Notes: generated by a model from the letters alone, not told the origin. Shown: positions 41,318 through 53,885, counted from the stretch's first letter. The stretch: 64,000 nucleotides of DNA from Thermoleophilia bacterium SCSIO 60948 (GCA_021496505.1 CP053031.1:1480001-1544000); one strand, 5' to 3'. A program made the numbers and translations.

Positions 41318-42279
41318 TGCGCGATCTGCTCTCGATCCGCGACCTCGAGCGCTCGGACGTCGAGCGCATCCTCGAGCGCGCCGCCAGCTTCGCCGAGGTC
41401 GGCCGGCGCGAGATCAAGAAGGTCCCGGCGCTCCGCGGCCGCACGATCGTCTCGCTCTTCTACGAGGCCTCGACCCGGACCAGCTCTTCGTTCGAGCTCG
41501 CCGCGAAGCGCCTGTCGGCCGATCTCGTCTCGGTCAAGGCGTCGGGTTCCTCGGTCGAGAAGGGCGAGTCGCTCAAGGACACGATCGCGACGCTGTCGGC
41601 CTACGGGCCCGAGGCGATCGTCATCCGCTCGCCCGAGGCCGGGGCCGCGAACCTCGTCGCGCGCTGGACCGACGCCGCGGTCGTCAACGCCGGCGACGGA
41701 AAGCACGAGCACCCCAGCCAGGCGCTGCTCGACGTCTACGCCCTGCGTGAGCGGCTCGGCGAGCTCGACGGCCGCTCGATCTGGATCGTCGGTGACGTCC
41801 TCCACAGTCGCGTCGCGCGCTCGGGGATCCTCGCCTTCCGGATGATGGGAGCCGAGGTCACGGTCTGCGGGCCCCCGACGCTGATCCCGCGCGGGATCGA
41901 GAGCGCGCTCGGCTGTCGCGTCGCGGATTCGCTCGACGGGCTCGGCGATGCCGACGTCGTCTACGCGCTGCGGATGCAGCGCGAGCGGATGCGGGAGTCC
42001 TTCGTGCCATCGATCCGCGAGTACGCGCGCGCCTTCCAGATCAACGAGCGCCGGCTCTCGCCGCGCCAGCTCGTCATGCACCCGGGCCCCGTCAACCGCG
42101 GCATCGAGCTCTCCGGCGAGGTGATCGACGGCGATCGCTCGCTGATCGTCGGCCAGGTCGAGGCCGGGCTCGTCGTGCGGATGGCGATCCTCTACGAGCT
42201 GCTCGCCGGCGAGCCGCGCGACGCGCGTGACGGAGCCGCGAGCCTCGAGCCCCCGACCCAGATCGGAGAGCCGGCGTGA
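41317..42279 (+). CDS. pyrB: Aspartate carbamoyltransferase, catalytic subunit
   Basis: 320 residues. Carbamoyl-phosphate motif YEASTRTSSSFELAAKRL, HPSQALLDVYALRER, VVYALRMQRERM and MHPGPVNRGIEL are canonical. It condenses carbamoyl phosphate with aspartate. No pyrI regulatory subunit is present. It overlaps pyrC by 4 bp. Confidence 0.96.
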   Translation: MRDLLSIRDLERSDVERILERAASFAEVGRREIKKVPALRGRTIVSLFYEASTRTSSSFELAAKRLSADLVSVKASGSSVEKGESLKDTIATLSAYGPEAIVIRSPEAGAANLVARWTDAAVVNAGDGKHEHPSQALLDVYALRERLGELDGRSIWIVGDVLHSRVARSGILAFRMMGAEVTVCGPPTLIPRGIESALGCRVADSLDGLGDADVVYALRMQRERMRESFVPSIREYARAFQINERRLSPRQLVMHPGPVNRGIELSGEVIDGDRSLIVGQVEAGLVVRMAILYELLAGEPRDARDGAASLEPPTQIGEPA

Positions 42280-43643
42280 ACACGGCGATCGAACCGCGCG
42301 AGATCGCGGAGACGCTCGACTGGCGCCGGGGCGAAGCGGGCGATCTGATCCTCGCCGGCGCACGCGTCGTCGACCCGGCGAGCGGTCTCGACGAGGCCCG
42401 CGACGTGGTCATCCGCGCCGGCCGGATCGCCGAGCTCGCGAGCACCGGTTCCGCGAGCCTCGACGGCGCCGAGCGGATCGACGCCGAGGGACTGCTCGCG
42501 ATGCCCGCCTTCTTCGACCCTCACGTCCACCTGCGCACCCCCGGGCGCGAGGACGAGGAGGACCCCGAGACCGGCGCCCGCGCGGCGGCCGCCGGCGGCT
42601 ACTGCGGGATCCTCGCGATGGCCAACACCGACCCCGTGGTCGACACCGCCGCCGATGTGGTCGCGCTGCGCGAGCGCGCGGCGGCCGAGGCCTGCGTGCC
42701 GACCGGCTTCTTGGCGACCGCGACCCGCGGGATGGCGGGGGAGGAGCTGACCGAGGCGCTCGAGCTCCGCGACGCCGGCGCCATCGGCATCTCCGACGAC
42801 GGGCTGCCGATCGCCAGCTCTCGCGTGATGCGCCGGGTGCTCGCCTACCAGGGCCTGCACGGCCTCCAGCTCGCGCTCCACGAGCAGGACCCCGAGCTGT
42901 CGGCGGGTGGTTCGATGCACGAGGGCGAGGTCTCGGCCGAGCTCGGGATCGGCGGCTGGCCGTCGGTCGCCGAGTCGATCATGATCGCCCGCGACTGCGA
43001 GCTCGCCGCGTATGAGTCGGCGCGGATCCACGTCCAGCACCTCTCGGCGGCGTCCTCGGTCGAGGCGGTCGAGGCGGCGAAGGCGCGCGGCGTCAGGATC
43101 ACCTGCGAAGCGACGCCGCACCACCTCGTGCTCACCGACGAGGCGTTGCGCTCGCTCGACGCCGACTTCAAGATGAATCCGCCGCTCCGCACCGAGTTCG
43201 ACCGCCAGGCCCTGATCGCCGGACTGCGAAGCGGCGCGATCGACTGCGTCGCGACCGACCACGCGCCCCACGCGGCCGACGAGAAGGCCGAGCCGATCGA
43301 GAGCGCCCCGTTCGGAGTCACCGGCCTCGAGACCGCGTTCGCCGTCCTGCACACCGAGCTGGTGCTGCCGGGCGTCCTGCCGCTCGACCTGCTCGTCGAG
43401 CGGATGAGCGCCGGGGCTCGCGCATTCGACTTCGCCCAGCCGCGGATCGAGCCCGGCGCACCCGCCGACGTCGTCCTGTTCGACCCGGCGGTCGAGTGGG
43501 AGGTCGGCGCCGACGGCTGGGAGAGCCGCTCGCGAAATTCGTGCTTCAAGGGCCGGGCGCTCACAGGCCGAGTCCAGCTCACGGTCGCCGGCGGGCGGGT
43601 CGCATTCCGGCGTCGCAGCTTCGCCCTGGGGGTGGCCTCGTGA
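42276..43643 (+). CDS. pyrC: Dihydroorotase
   Basis: 455-residue amidohydrolase. Metal motif FFDPHVHLRTPG, AAAGGYCGILAMANTDPVVD, ISDDGLPI, HVQHLSA, HHLVLTD, FKMNPPLRTEFDRQAL and ATDHAPHAADEKAEPIESAPFGVTGLETAF are all present. GTG start at 42276; it overlaps carA by 4 bp. A type I enzyme of the kind that acts with ATCase in the operon. Confidence 0.95.
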   Translation: MNTAIEPREIAETLDWRRGEAGDLILAGARVVDPASGLDEARDVVIRAGRIAELASTGSASLDGAERIDAEGLLAMPAFFDPHVHLRTPGREDEEDPETGARAAAAGGYCGILAMANTDPVVDTAADVVALRERAAAEACVPTGFLATATRGMAGEELTEALELRDAGAIGISDDGLPIASSRVMRRVLAYQGLHGLQLALHEQDPELSAGGSMHEGEVSAELGIGGWPSVAESIMIARDCELAAYESARIHVQHLSAASSVEAVEAAKARGVRITCEATPHHLVLTDEALRSLDADFKMNPPLRTEFDRQALIAGLRSGAIDCVATDHAPHAADEKAEPIESAPFGVTGLETAFAVLHTELVLPGVLPLDLLVERMSAGARAFDFAQPRIEPGAPADVVLFDPAVEWEVGADGWESRSRNSCFKGRALTGRVQLTVAGGRVAFRRRSFALGVAS

Positions 43644-44797
43644 GCGGCGCTCGGGCCGAGGGGCCGGGCTACGTCCTGCTCGAGGACGGCTCGCGCTTCG
43701 ATGGCGAGCTCTGCGGCGCGATGCCGGGTGACGGCGCGAGCGCCTGTCTCGGCGAGGTCGTCTTCAACACCGCGATGTCGGGCTATCAGGAGGCGGTCAC
43801 CGACCCGTCCTACGCCGGGCAGGCGATCGTCTTCACGTATCCGATGATCGGGAACTACGGCGTCCGCTCCTCGGCGATGGAGTCGAGCGGGCCGCACGCC
43901 CGCGCGGTGATCATGCGCGAGGCCCGAAACGACGCGCGCTCCCACGGGGCCGAGGGCGGATGGCTCGACTGGCTCGCCGAGCGCGGCGTGCCGGGCATCT
44001 CCGGCGTCGAGACGCGTGCGCTGGTCCGGACGATCCGCGACCGCGGCTCGATGCGCGGCGGAGTCTTCGCGGCGTCGACGAGCGAGGCCGACGCCCGCGA
44101 CCTGATCGCCGCCGAGCCAGCGATGTCGGGGTCCGATCGCGCCCGCGGCGTCACGCCCGCAGAGCCGATCGAGCACGCGGGCGACGGCCCCCACGTCGTC
44201 GCGCTCGACACCGGGATCAAGTGGTCGATCGTCCGCAACTTCACCGACCGCGGGGCGCGCGTCTCGCTGCTGCCCTACGACACGCCGGCCGAGACCGTCC
44301 TCGAGCGCGACCCGGACCTCGTCTTCCTCGCCAACGGGCCCGGCGACCCGGCGGCGCTCGACGCGCTCGTCGGCACGACGCGCGAGCTCGTCGGGAAGCG
44401 CCCCGTGGTCGGCATCTGCCTCGGCCATCAGATCCTCTGCCGGGCGGTCGGCCTCGAGACGTTCAAGCTGCGCTTCGGCCACCGCGGCTCCAACCACCCG
44501 GTCAAGGACCTCGCGACCGGCACGATCGAGATCACCTCGCAGAACCACGGCTTCGCCGTCGCGCCGCCCGGGGGCGGCGAGCGGATCGAAGCCGACGAGC
44601 CGGTCGGCTGGGAGACGGACTTCGGCGCCGCCGAGCTGACCCACATCAACCTCTACGACCGCACGGTCGAGGGGTTGCGGCTCACCGACGTCCCGGCGCA
44701 GACGGTCCAGTACCACCCCGAGGCGGGGCCCGGACCGCGCGACGCGCGCCATCTGTTCGACCGTTTTCTCGCGCTGGCCGAGGCCGGGGTCGCCTAG
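43640..44797 (+). CDS. carA: Carbamoyl-phosphate synthase small subunit
   Basis: 385 residues. N-terminal [23 protein letters not shown], then class I amidotransferase with nucleophile in [13 protein letters not shown] and the HP(E) pair in [18 protein letters not shown]. It feeds ammonia to CarB. GTG start at 43640 gives a 4-bp overlap with pyrC; longer in-frame extensions were rejected as antisense-like. Confidence 0.96.
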   Translation: MSGARAEGPGYVLLEDGSRFDGELCGAMPGDGASACLGEVVFNTAMSGYQEAVTDPSYAGQAIVFTYPMIGNYGVRSSAMESSGPHARAVIMREARNDARSHGAEGGWLDWLAERGVPGISGVETRALVRTIRDRGSMRGGVFAASTSEADARDLIAAEPAMSGSDRARGVTPAEPIEHAGDGPHVVALDTGIKWSIVRNFTDRGARVSLLPYDTPAETVLERDPDLVFLANGPGDPAALDALVGTTRELVGKRPVVGICLGHQILCRAVGLETFKLRFGHRGSNHPVKDLATGTIEITSQNHGFAVAPPGGGERIEADEPVGWETDFGAAELTHINLYDRTVEGLRLTDVPAQTVQYHPEAGPGPRDARHLFDRFLALAEAGVA

Positions 44798-44801
44798 CCC
44801 G

Positions 44802-47920
<3,119 letters not shown>

Positions 47921-47924
<4 letters not shown>

Positions 47925-48787
47925 GCGCGACCGGCTTCGATCATCCGAAGGCGCCGTTCGGCCGCCGTCTCGCGACGGTCGAGATGAATGCGCCGACCGG
48001 CGGCTACCGGCTCGTCTCCGCGCTCGACTCGGAGGGTCCCGATCCGGCTCCGGGGCAGTTCTACATGCTGGCAACCGAGCGCGGCTGGGGTGGGGTGGAC
48101 GGGCGGCCCTACCTCCCACGGGCGTTCTCCGTAGCGAGCGCCGAGCGCCGCGACGCCGGTGTCCGGCTCGACTTCCTGCTCGAATCCGTCGGGCCCGGGA
48201 CCGAAGCCCTCGCCGGTCTGCGCGGCGGCGACGGGCTCTGGATCACCGGCCCGCTCGGCAACCCGTTCTCGGCGCCCCGCGATCTGAACCCGCGGGCCGC
48301 CGGGGCGATCCTCGTCGGCGGCGGCATCGGGATCGCCCCGCTCGCGGTGCTGCGGCGAGCGTTGTCGAGGCGTGGCTTCCCGCACCGCGCGCTGCTCGGC
48401 TTCCGCGACCGCGCGCACTCGGGCGGCGTCTCCGAGCTCTTCTCGTGCTCGGAGGTCAGGCTCGCCTCCGAGGACGGCCACGCGGGGCACCGTGGCTACG
48501 TCACGGACCTGCTCGAGACGATGCTGGATGGCGACTCGGCCGCGACCGCGGTCGTCTACGCCTGTGGGCCGCCGGCGATGCTCGAGGCGGTGCGGGCCAT
48601 GTCTCTCGAGCGGGGCGTGGCCTGCGAGCTCGCGCTCGAGACGCCGATGGCCTGCGGGTTCGGCGCCTGCTTCGGCTGCGCCGTCCCGCTCGCCGAGGGC
48701 GGCTACATGCGCCTCTGCGTCGAGGGGCCGGCGGTTCGCGCCGATCGGATCGCGACCGCCGCGACCGCGGGAGCGGGGCACCGATGA
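47921..48787 (+). CDS. pyrK: Dihydroorotate dehydrogenase electron transfer subunit
   Basis: 288 residues. FAD/NAD-binding ferredoxin-reductase fold ([27 protein letters not shown]) and a C-terminal [2Fe-2S] cluster with Cys spacing C-x4-C-x2-C-x11-C in [14 protein letters not shown] and its downstream LCVEGP. It passes electrons from PyrD to NAD, which makes the next gene a class 1B enzyme. Confidence 0.94.
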
Positions 48788-49698
48788 GCGTCGCGACCGA
48801 CGAGCGAACCGAGCTCTGCGGAATCGAGCTCGAGCACCCGGTGATCAACGCCAGCGGCACCTTCGACGCCCTCGCCGCGCGGCGCGCCTTCGGGGATGCG
48901 GCCTGGGAGCGGTTCCCGTTCTCGGCCTTCGTCTCGAAGACGATCACGCTCGAGCCGCGCGCCGGCAATCCACCGCCGCGCCTGTTCGAGGCGGCCGCCG
49001 GGATGGTCAACTCGATCGGCTTGCCGAACAAGGGCCTCGAGGGCTTCGCCGCCTCCGACCTGCACGAGCTCGGCGAGCTGCCCGTGCCGCTGATCGTCTC
49101 GGTCATGGCGACCTCGCGCGAGGCGTTCGCGGAGATGATCGGCACGCTCGCCGATCGCGACGAGGTCGCCGGCTTCGAGCTCAACGTCTCGTGTCCGAAC
49201 GTGAAGTCCGGTCTGATCGTCGGCGCCGAGCCGTCGGAGACCGAGTCGCTCGTCGAGTCGCTGCGACCGCTGAGCGCGAAGCCGCTGATCGTGAAGCTGA
49301 CTCCCAACGTCGCTGACCCGGCGCCGATCGCCGCGGCTGCCGAGCGCGGAGGGGCCGATGCGATCTCGCTCATCAACACGATCGCCGCGGCGCCGTGGTC
49401 GGCGGGCTCGCGCTCCGAGCCGTGGCTGGGCGCCGGCAGCGGCGGGCTGTCGGGCCCCAGCGTTCGCGAGGTCGCGCTCCACGCCGTTCACCGCGTCGGC
49501 GCCGCGGTCGGCCTGCCGGTCGTCGGCATGGGCGGAATCGAGACCGGCCGCCACGCCGCGGACCTGCTCGCCGCGGGTGCCGGGGTCGTGGCCGTGGGCA
49601 CCGCGAGCTTCCGAGATCCGGCTGCCGGACTTCGCATCCGCGACGAGTTGCGCCGCTTCGGGGGCACCGCGAGGGCTTCGGGGGACCCGCATCGCTGA
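48784..49698 (+). CDS. pyrD: Dihydroorotate dehydrogenase, class 1B catalytic subunit
   Basis: 304 residues. FMN barrel with NASGTFDALA, GMVNSIGLPNKGLEGF, ELNVSCPNVKSG (catalytic Cys, not Ser, hence class 1), IVKLTPNVADP, GGLSGPSVREVALHAVHRV and GMGGIETGRHAADLLAAGAGVVAVGTA. It overlaps pyrK by 4 bp. It is the last gene of the operon here; pyrF and pyrE do not follow. Confidence 0.95.
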   Translation: MSVATDERTELCGIELEHPVINASGTFDALAARRAFGDAAWERFPFSAFVSKTITLEPRAGNPPPRLFEAAAGMVNSIGLPNKGLEGFAASDLHELGELPVPLIVSVMATSREAFAEMIGTLADRDEVAGFELNVSCPNVKSGLIVGAEPSETESLVESLRPLSAKPLIVKLTPNVADPAPIAAAAERGGADAISLINTIAAAPWSAGSRSEPWLGAGSGGLSGPSVREVALHAVHRVGAAVGLPVVGMGGIETGRHAADLLAAGAGVVAVGTASFRDPAAGLRIRDELRRFGGTARASGDPHR

Positions 49699-49748
49699 CC
49701 CTCGACCTGAGGTCGAAGCGAATCTGGAGAGAAAAGTCCCGAGCGGGG

Positions 49749-49776
49749 TTGCGAGCCGGGGGTGCCGCGATATATT
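49749..49776 (+). promoter_or_regulatory. Candidate promoter of mihF
   Basis: TTGCGA (49749-49754) and TATATT (49771-49776), spaced by 16 bp, are the best sigma-70-type match I see in the window. The GTG start at 49787 is only 10 bp past the -10, so the mRNA would be almost leaderless. Confidence 0.65.
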
Positions 49777-49786
49777 CGCCGCCGCC

Positions 49787-50125
49787 GTGGGAGCCGCTTC
49801 GACCGAGACCTCGCCGACCGCCGTTCCGGAGCGCTCCCGCGAGCAGCGGATGAAGGCGCTCCAGCGCGCCAACGAGATCCGCACAGCCCGCGCTCAGCTC
49901 AAGCGCGATCTCAAGGCCGGCAAGGTGCAGGTCGAGCAGCTGCTGCTGGATCCGCCCGAGTACCTGCTCTCGGCGAAGACGATCGACATGTTGCTCGCGG
50001 TGCCGAAGTTCGGCCGCGTCAAGGCGAACAAGATCCTCAACAACTGCCGGATCTCGCCCTCGAAGACGATCGGCGGCCTCTCCGAGCGCCAGCGCGGCGA
50101 GCTCGTCGGCCTACTGCGCCGCTGA
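49787..50125 (+). CDS. mihF: Integration host factor, actinobacterial type (mIHF)
   Basis: 112 residues. KALQRANEIRTARAQLKRDLKAGKVQVEQLL, then LLSAKTIDMLLAVPKFGRVKANKILNNCRISPSKTIGGLSERQRGEL with the helix-two-turn-helix typical of mIHF. It bends and compacts DNA; the family is restricted to actinobacteria, which supports the taxonomic call. It precedes gmk and rpoZ, the usual actinobacterial order. GTG start at 49787 is placed next to a strong -10 element. Confidence 0.9.
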   Translation: MGAASTETSPTAVPERSREQRMKALQRANEIRTARAQLKRDLKAGKVQVEQLLLDPPEYLLSAKTIDMLLAVPKFGRVKANKILNNCRISPSKTIGGLSERQRGELVGLLRR

Positions 50126-50177
50126 GGGCCCGGCAGGAATCCGCGCGAGGGGTGAATCCCGCCGCGCCGGCGTCTTT

Positions 50178-50193
50178 GATGCAGTGATGCATC
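50178..50193. promoter_or_regulatory. Short inverted repeat before gmk
   Basis: GATGCA (50178-50183) and TGCATC (50188-50193) around GTGA, 26 bp before the gmk GTG. A possible operator or minor hairpin; no promoter hexamers fit. Confidence 0.25.
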
Positions 50194-50218
50194 GAGGCCT
50201 CCACAGGGACGGTCCCGC

Positions 50219-50785
50219 GTGAGCGAGGCGAAGGTCTTCGTGGTCACGGGCCCGTCGGGCGTCGGCAAGGGAACGCTGATCAGGCGCCTGCTCGACTCCG
50301 TCCCGGGTCTCGCGCTCTCGGTCTCGGCGACGACGCGGGCGCCGCGGCCCGGTGAGCGCGACGGTCGCGAGTACCACTTCCTCGACCGGCAGGAGTTCGA
50401 TCGCCGGGCCGACGCGAGCGACTTCCTCGAGTTCGCGAGCTACAGCGGGAATCGCTACGGGACCCTGCGCTCGGAGGTCGAGCGGCGGCTCGCGGCGGGC
50501 CGGTCGGTCGTCCTCGAGATCGAGGTCCAGGGGGCGCGGCAGGTCCGGGCGGCGATGCCGGAGGCGGTCTCCGTGTTCATCGCCCCGCCCGACCCCTCGG
50601 CGCTCCGCGCGCGTCTCGAGGGCCGGGCGACGGATTCGGACGAGCAGATAACCGAGCGGCTCAAGACCGCCGAGATCGAGCTCGCGGCGAGCGACGAGTT
50701 CACCCACCAGATCGTCAACGACGACATCGATGCTGCAGCCGCGCGACTGGAATCCGTGGTGCGGCGCGAACTCGGCCTAGACTGA
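50219..50785 (+). CDS. gmk: Guanylate kinase
   Basis: 188 residues. P-loop VTGPSGVGKGTLIRRLL, SVSATTRAPRPGERDGREYHFL and FLEFASYSGNRYGTLRSEVERRL are typical; it phosphorylates GMP to GDP. GTG start at 50219. rpoZ follows closely. Confidence 0.96.
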   Translation: MSEAKVFVVTGPSGVGKGTLIRRLLDSVPGLALSVSATTRAPRPGERDGREYHFLDRQEFDRRADASDFLEFASYSGNRYGTLRSEVERRLAAGRSVVLEIEVQGARQVRAAMPEAVSVFIAPPDPSALRARLEGRATDSDEQITERLKTAEIELAASDEFTHQIVNDDIDAAAARLESVVRRELGLD

Positions 50786-50791
50786 GTCGTG

Positions 50792-51022
50792 ATGATCAAG
50801 CCTCGCGTCGACACCCTGATGGACCGCACCGACTCCCACTACGCGGCGGTGATCGTCGCGGCCAAGCGGGCGCGGCAGCTGAACTCGTACTACCGCGCAC
50901 TCGGCGAGGGCTCCTATGAGGAGTACACGCCGCCGATGGTCCAGACGGACTCGGGCAGCTACCTGACGATCGCTCTCACCGAGCTCGCCGAGGGCAAGCT
51001 CGAGTACCGCTACCGGGCCTAG
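50792..51022 (+). CDS. rpoZ: DNA-directed RNA polymerase omega subunit
   Basis: 76 residues. PRVDTLMDRTDSHYAAVIVAAKRARQLNSYY is the omega core that wraps the beta' subunit; the last 25 residues continue as SYLTIALTELAEGKLEYRYR. A GTG at 50789 directly precedes the ATG at 50792; either could be used. It lies 6 bp after gmk. Confidence 0.93.
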   Translation: MIKPRVDTLMDRTDSHYAAVIVAAKRARQLNSYYRALGEGSYEEYTPPMVQTDSGSYLTIALTELAEGKLEYRYRA

Positions 51023-51058
51023 CGACCGGCCGGAGCCGGTCCGGGGAAGGCGATCGGG

Positions 51059-52315
51059 ATGGCGCGGCTGCTGCTCGGGGTGAGCGGCGGGATCGCCGCC
51101 TACAAGGCGCTGGAGCTCGCGCGTCTCGCGACGAAGGCGGGCCACTCGGTGCGCGTCGTGATGACGCCTACGGCGGAGCGTTTCGTCGGCCGAGCGAGCT
51201 TCGAGGGGATCATCGGCGCGCCGGTCCTCGGCGGTGAGTTCGAACGCGACCCGGCGCGAGGCGCCTATCCGGGCGAGCCCGCGGGCGACCACGACCCGAT
51301 CGGGCACCTCGCACTCGCCGAGCGTGCCGACGCGATGCTCGTCGCGCCGGCTTCCGCGAACACGCTCGCCAAGCTCGCGGGCGGCTTTGCCGATTCGATG
51401 CTGACGACCTCCTTCCTCGCCTGCACGGCGCCGCGACTCGTCGCGCCCGCGATGAACGACCGGATGTGGGCCGACGCCGCGACACAGGCCAACGCGGAGA
51501 CCCTGCGCGCACGCGGCGTGCGCGTGATCGAGCCCGAGTCGGGGGCGCTCGCCTCGCGCGGCGAGTGGGGCTCGGGACGGCTGCCGGACCCCGAGGCGCT
51601 GCTCGCGGCGCTCGAGGCCGAGATCGCCGGTCCGCCGGCCGACGGACCATGGAGCGGACTGCGTGTGCTCGTGAGCGCCGGAGGGACGCGTGAGCCGATC
51701 GACGGCGTGCGCTTCATCGGCAACCGCTCGAGCGGTCGCATGGGGCTCGCCCTGGCGGCCGCGGCCGCGGCTCGCGGCGCGGACGTCGAGCTCGTCGCCG
51801 CGAACGTGACGCTGCCGGCGCCGGGTGGGGTCGAGCGAGTCGACGTTGAGACCGCCGCGGAGCTCGGTGCGGCGCTCGAGGCGCGCTTCGCCGCCGCCGA
51901 CGTGCTGCTGATGGCCGCCGCGGTCGCCGACTTCCGCCCGACGGGGGGCGGCGCGAACGGAAAGCTGACCCGAGACGCGGCGATCGACCTGCGCCTCGAA
52001 CCGACCGAGGACCTGCTCGCCGGCCTCGCCGCGCGTCGTCGCGAGGACCAGACGCTCGTCGGGTTCGCCGCCGAGCACGGCGACGAGGCGGTGTCGCGCG
52101 CGAGAGAGAAGCTGACACGAAAGCGAGTCGACGCGATCGTCTTCAACGACGTCTCGCGCGCGGACATCGGATTCGACACCGCCGACAACGAGGTCACGAT
52201 CGTCGAGGCCGACGGCGAGCACCCGGTCGGCTTCGCGCCGAAGGCGCAGATAGCCGCCGCGGTCCTCGATCGGGTCGAGGCGATCCGCGCCCGCTCGCGG
52301 CAGGTCTCGCGCTAG
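51059..52315 (+). CDS. coaBC: Bifunctional phosphopantothenoylcysteine decarboxylase / phosphopantothenate-cysteine ligase
   Basis: 418 residues. CoaC flavoprotein half (LGVSGGIAAYKALELAR; VAPASANTLAKLAGGFADSMLTT; APAMNDRMW), then CoaB half with VLVSAGGTREPIDGVRFIGNRSSGRMG and GFAAEHGD. The two halves carry out successive steps of coenzyme A synthesis. Typical neighbour of gmk-rpoZ. Confidence 0.95.
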   Translation: MARLLLGVSGGIAAYKALELARLATKAGHSVRVVMTPTAERFVGRASFEGIIGAPVLGGEFERDPARGAYPGEPAGDHDPIGHLALAERADAMLVAPASANTLAKLAGGFADSMLTTSFLACTAPRLVAPAMNDRMWADAATQANAETLRARGVRVIEPESGALASRGEWGSGRLPDPEALLAALEAEIAGPPADGPWSGLRVLVSAGGTREPIDGVRFIGNRSSGRMGLALAAAAAARGADVELVAANVTLPAPGGVERVDVETAAELGAALEARFAAADVLLMAAAVADFRPTGGGANGKLTRDAAIDLRLEPTEDLLAGLAARRREDQTLVGFAAEHGDEAVSRAREKLTRKRVDAIVFNDVSRADIGFDTADNEVTIVEADGEHPVGFAPKAQIAAAVLDRVEAIRARSRQVSR

Positions 52316-52397
52316 GCGCGCCGGATCGCGGCGCCGCGGCTCGACCCGCGCTGCTGCACGATCGAGCAGGCGGCGGGGGTTTCTAGAATCTGCCGCG

Positions 52398-52793
52398 GTG
52401 GAGCCATTCGCCGAACAGCCTCGAAGCGCCGACGGCGAGACGGTGTATTCGCTCTACCAGAAGGGGATGAGCCTGCTCGAGTCGGGCGACTTCGAGCAGG
52501 CGGCGGTGCCACTCGGCAAAGCGGCGAAGCTCGCCCCCGAGCAGGGGTCGGTCCGCGAGGCGCTCGGTCGCGCCCTGTTTCGATCGAGCCATTTCGCCGA
52601 GGCCGCCGAGGAGTTCGAGGCGGTCGTCGAGCGTTATCCGGTCAACGACTACGCGCACTTCTGCCTCGGCAGGGCGCTCAGCCTGAGCGGAGAGCCCGGA
52701 CGCGCGCGCCATCACCTCGTGATGGCCTCCAACCTGCGCCCGGACCGGCGTGACTACCGGATCTACCGCGACCGCATCTGTCGCGCCTCATAG
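52398..52793 (+). CDS. TPR-repeat protein, 131 aa
   Basis: Two to three tetratricopeptide units: YQKGMSLLESGDFEQAAVPLGKAAKLAPE, EALGRALFRSSHFAEAAEEFEAVVERYP and HFCLGRALSLSGEPGRARHHLVMASNLRP. It should mediate protein-protein contacts; no partner can be named. GTG start at 52398. It lies between coaBC and dtd with its own short upstream gap. Confidence 0.85.
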   Translation: MEPFAEQPRSADGETVYSLYQKGMSLLESGDFEQAAVPLGKAAKLAPEQGSVREALGRALFRSSHFAEAAEEFEAVVERYPVNDYAHFCLGRALSLSGEPGRARHHLVMASNLRPDRRDYRIYRDRICRAS

Positions 52794-52820
52794 GCGCGGC
52801 TCGGTCGTGCCGTTGGAAGC

Positions 52821-53237
52821 TTGAAGGCGCTCGTCCAGCGCGTCGCCGAGGCGTCCGTCGCGGTCGAGGGCGAGCGGATCGCGGCGATCGGCCCCGGCCT
52901 TCTGATCCTGCTCGGGGTCGCCCGTGAGGATCGGGCCGAGGACGTTGACCGCCTTGCCAGGAAGGTCCGTGCGCTGCGCGTCTTCGAGGACTCGGAGGGC
53001 CGGCTCTCGGAGCCGCTCGGCGAGCGTGAGCTGCTCTGCGTCAGCCAGTTCACGCTGCTCGCCTCGACGCGCAAGGGCAACCGGCCGAGCTTCACGGATG
53101 CGGCCCCGCCCGCGCTCGCCGTGCCGCTCTATGAGCGCTTCTGCGAGGCGACGTCGGCGAAGCGGGGACGCTTCGGCGCCCGGATGGAGGTCGCGCTGGT
53201 CAACGACGGCCCGCTGACCCTGATGCTGGAGACCTGA
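52821..53237 (+). CDS. dtd: D-aminoacyl-tRNA deacylase
   Basis: 138 residues. Active-site motifs SQFTLLA and NDGPLTLMLE (the usual NxGPVT block) with N-terminal KALVQRVAEASVAVEGE. It removes D-amino acids (and Gly) from tRNA. TTG start at 52821. Confidence 0.94.
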   Translation: MKALVQRVAEASVAVEGERIAAIGPGLLILLGVAREDRAEDVDRLARKVRALRVFEDSEGRLSEPLGERELLCVSQFTLLASTRKGNRPSFTDAAPPALAVPLYERFCEATSAKRGRFGARMEVALVNDGPLTLMLET

Positions 53238-53316
53238 GCTCGGCGAGCACGAAAACCCCGCAAATCGACGGTGTCAGGGCCGGTTCACGCCGCGCGGGAC
53301 GGGCGCGACCGGTGGC

Positions 53317-53322
53317 TATACT
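53317..53322 (+). promoter_or_regulatory. Candidate -10 element of the rimP-nusA operon
   Basis: TATACT at 53317-53322 is a good -10 in a GC-rich gap; the -35 region is weak. A start near 53329 would place the attenuator hairpin about 31 bases into the transcript. The 9-base sequence TGAGGATCT occurs at 53322-53330 and again at 53350-53358. Confidence 0.5.
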
Positions 53323-53359
53323 GAGGATCTCTCGTTCGCACCTGCGCCGTGAGGATCTG

Positions 53360-53383
53360 GTGGGCCTGGTGCCCACTTTTTTT
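53360..53383 (+). terminator. Leader attenuator upstream of rimP-nusA-infB
   Basis: GTGGGC (53360-53365), loop CTGGT, GCCCAC (53371-53376), then seven Ts (53377-53383): a textbook intrinsic terminator, but 56 bp before rimP rather than after a gene. The 3' arm GCCC (53371-53374) can also pair with GGGC at 53384-53387, which would place the T-tract in a loop and relieve termination. I infer transcription attenuation of the operon, which encodes the termination factor NusA itself. Confidence 0.8.
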
Positions 53384-53439
53384 GGGCCTCGTGGCGGCGC
53401 GCGGCGCGAACGGGAGCCCCGGACCCGCCGACGGCGAGG

Positions 53440-53885
53440 ATGCGCTTGACCCAGCACGAAGAACTCGAGAGGACGATCACCGAACGGCTCGCGGACATCG
53501 ACCGCGAGCTCGAGCTCGTCGCGCTCGAGCAGCCTGCCGCGGCTCGTCTCAGAGTCTTCATCGATCGTCCGGGCGGCGTCGACCTCGAGGCCTGCGAGCG
53601 CGTGACGGCAGCCTGCCGCGACCTGCTCGTCGACTACTCGCTCGAGGTCTCCTCGCCGGGAGCCGACAGGCCGCTGACCAAGCCGGAGCACTTCCGGCGC
53701 TATCTCGGTCGGCAGGTGCGGGTCTTGGTGCGCAACCCGATCGACGGGCAGCGCAAGTTCACCGGCGAGCTCGTCGAAGCCGACGACGCCGGGGTCGCTC
53801 TCAGCGGCCAGGGGCGCTCGGTGCGGATCGAGCTCGGCGAGATCCGTCGCTCCAACCTCGTCCCAGATCCGATCGGAGGAAAGGC

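Noticed and set aside
53349-53400. Possible Trp-rich leader peptide (GTG, then Ile-Trp-Trp-Ala-Trp-Cys) overlapping the rimP attenuator
   Set aside because: The Trp codons fall on the terminator stem, but there is no RBS, and the frame has no nearby stop, running on through rimP. No link between tryptophan and this operon is known.
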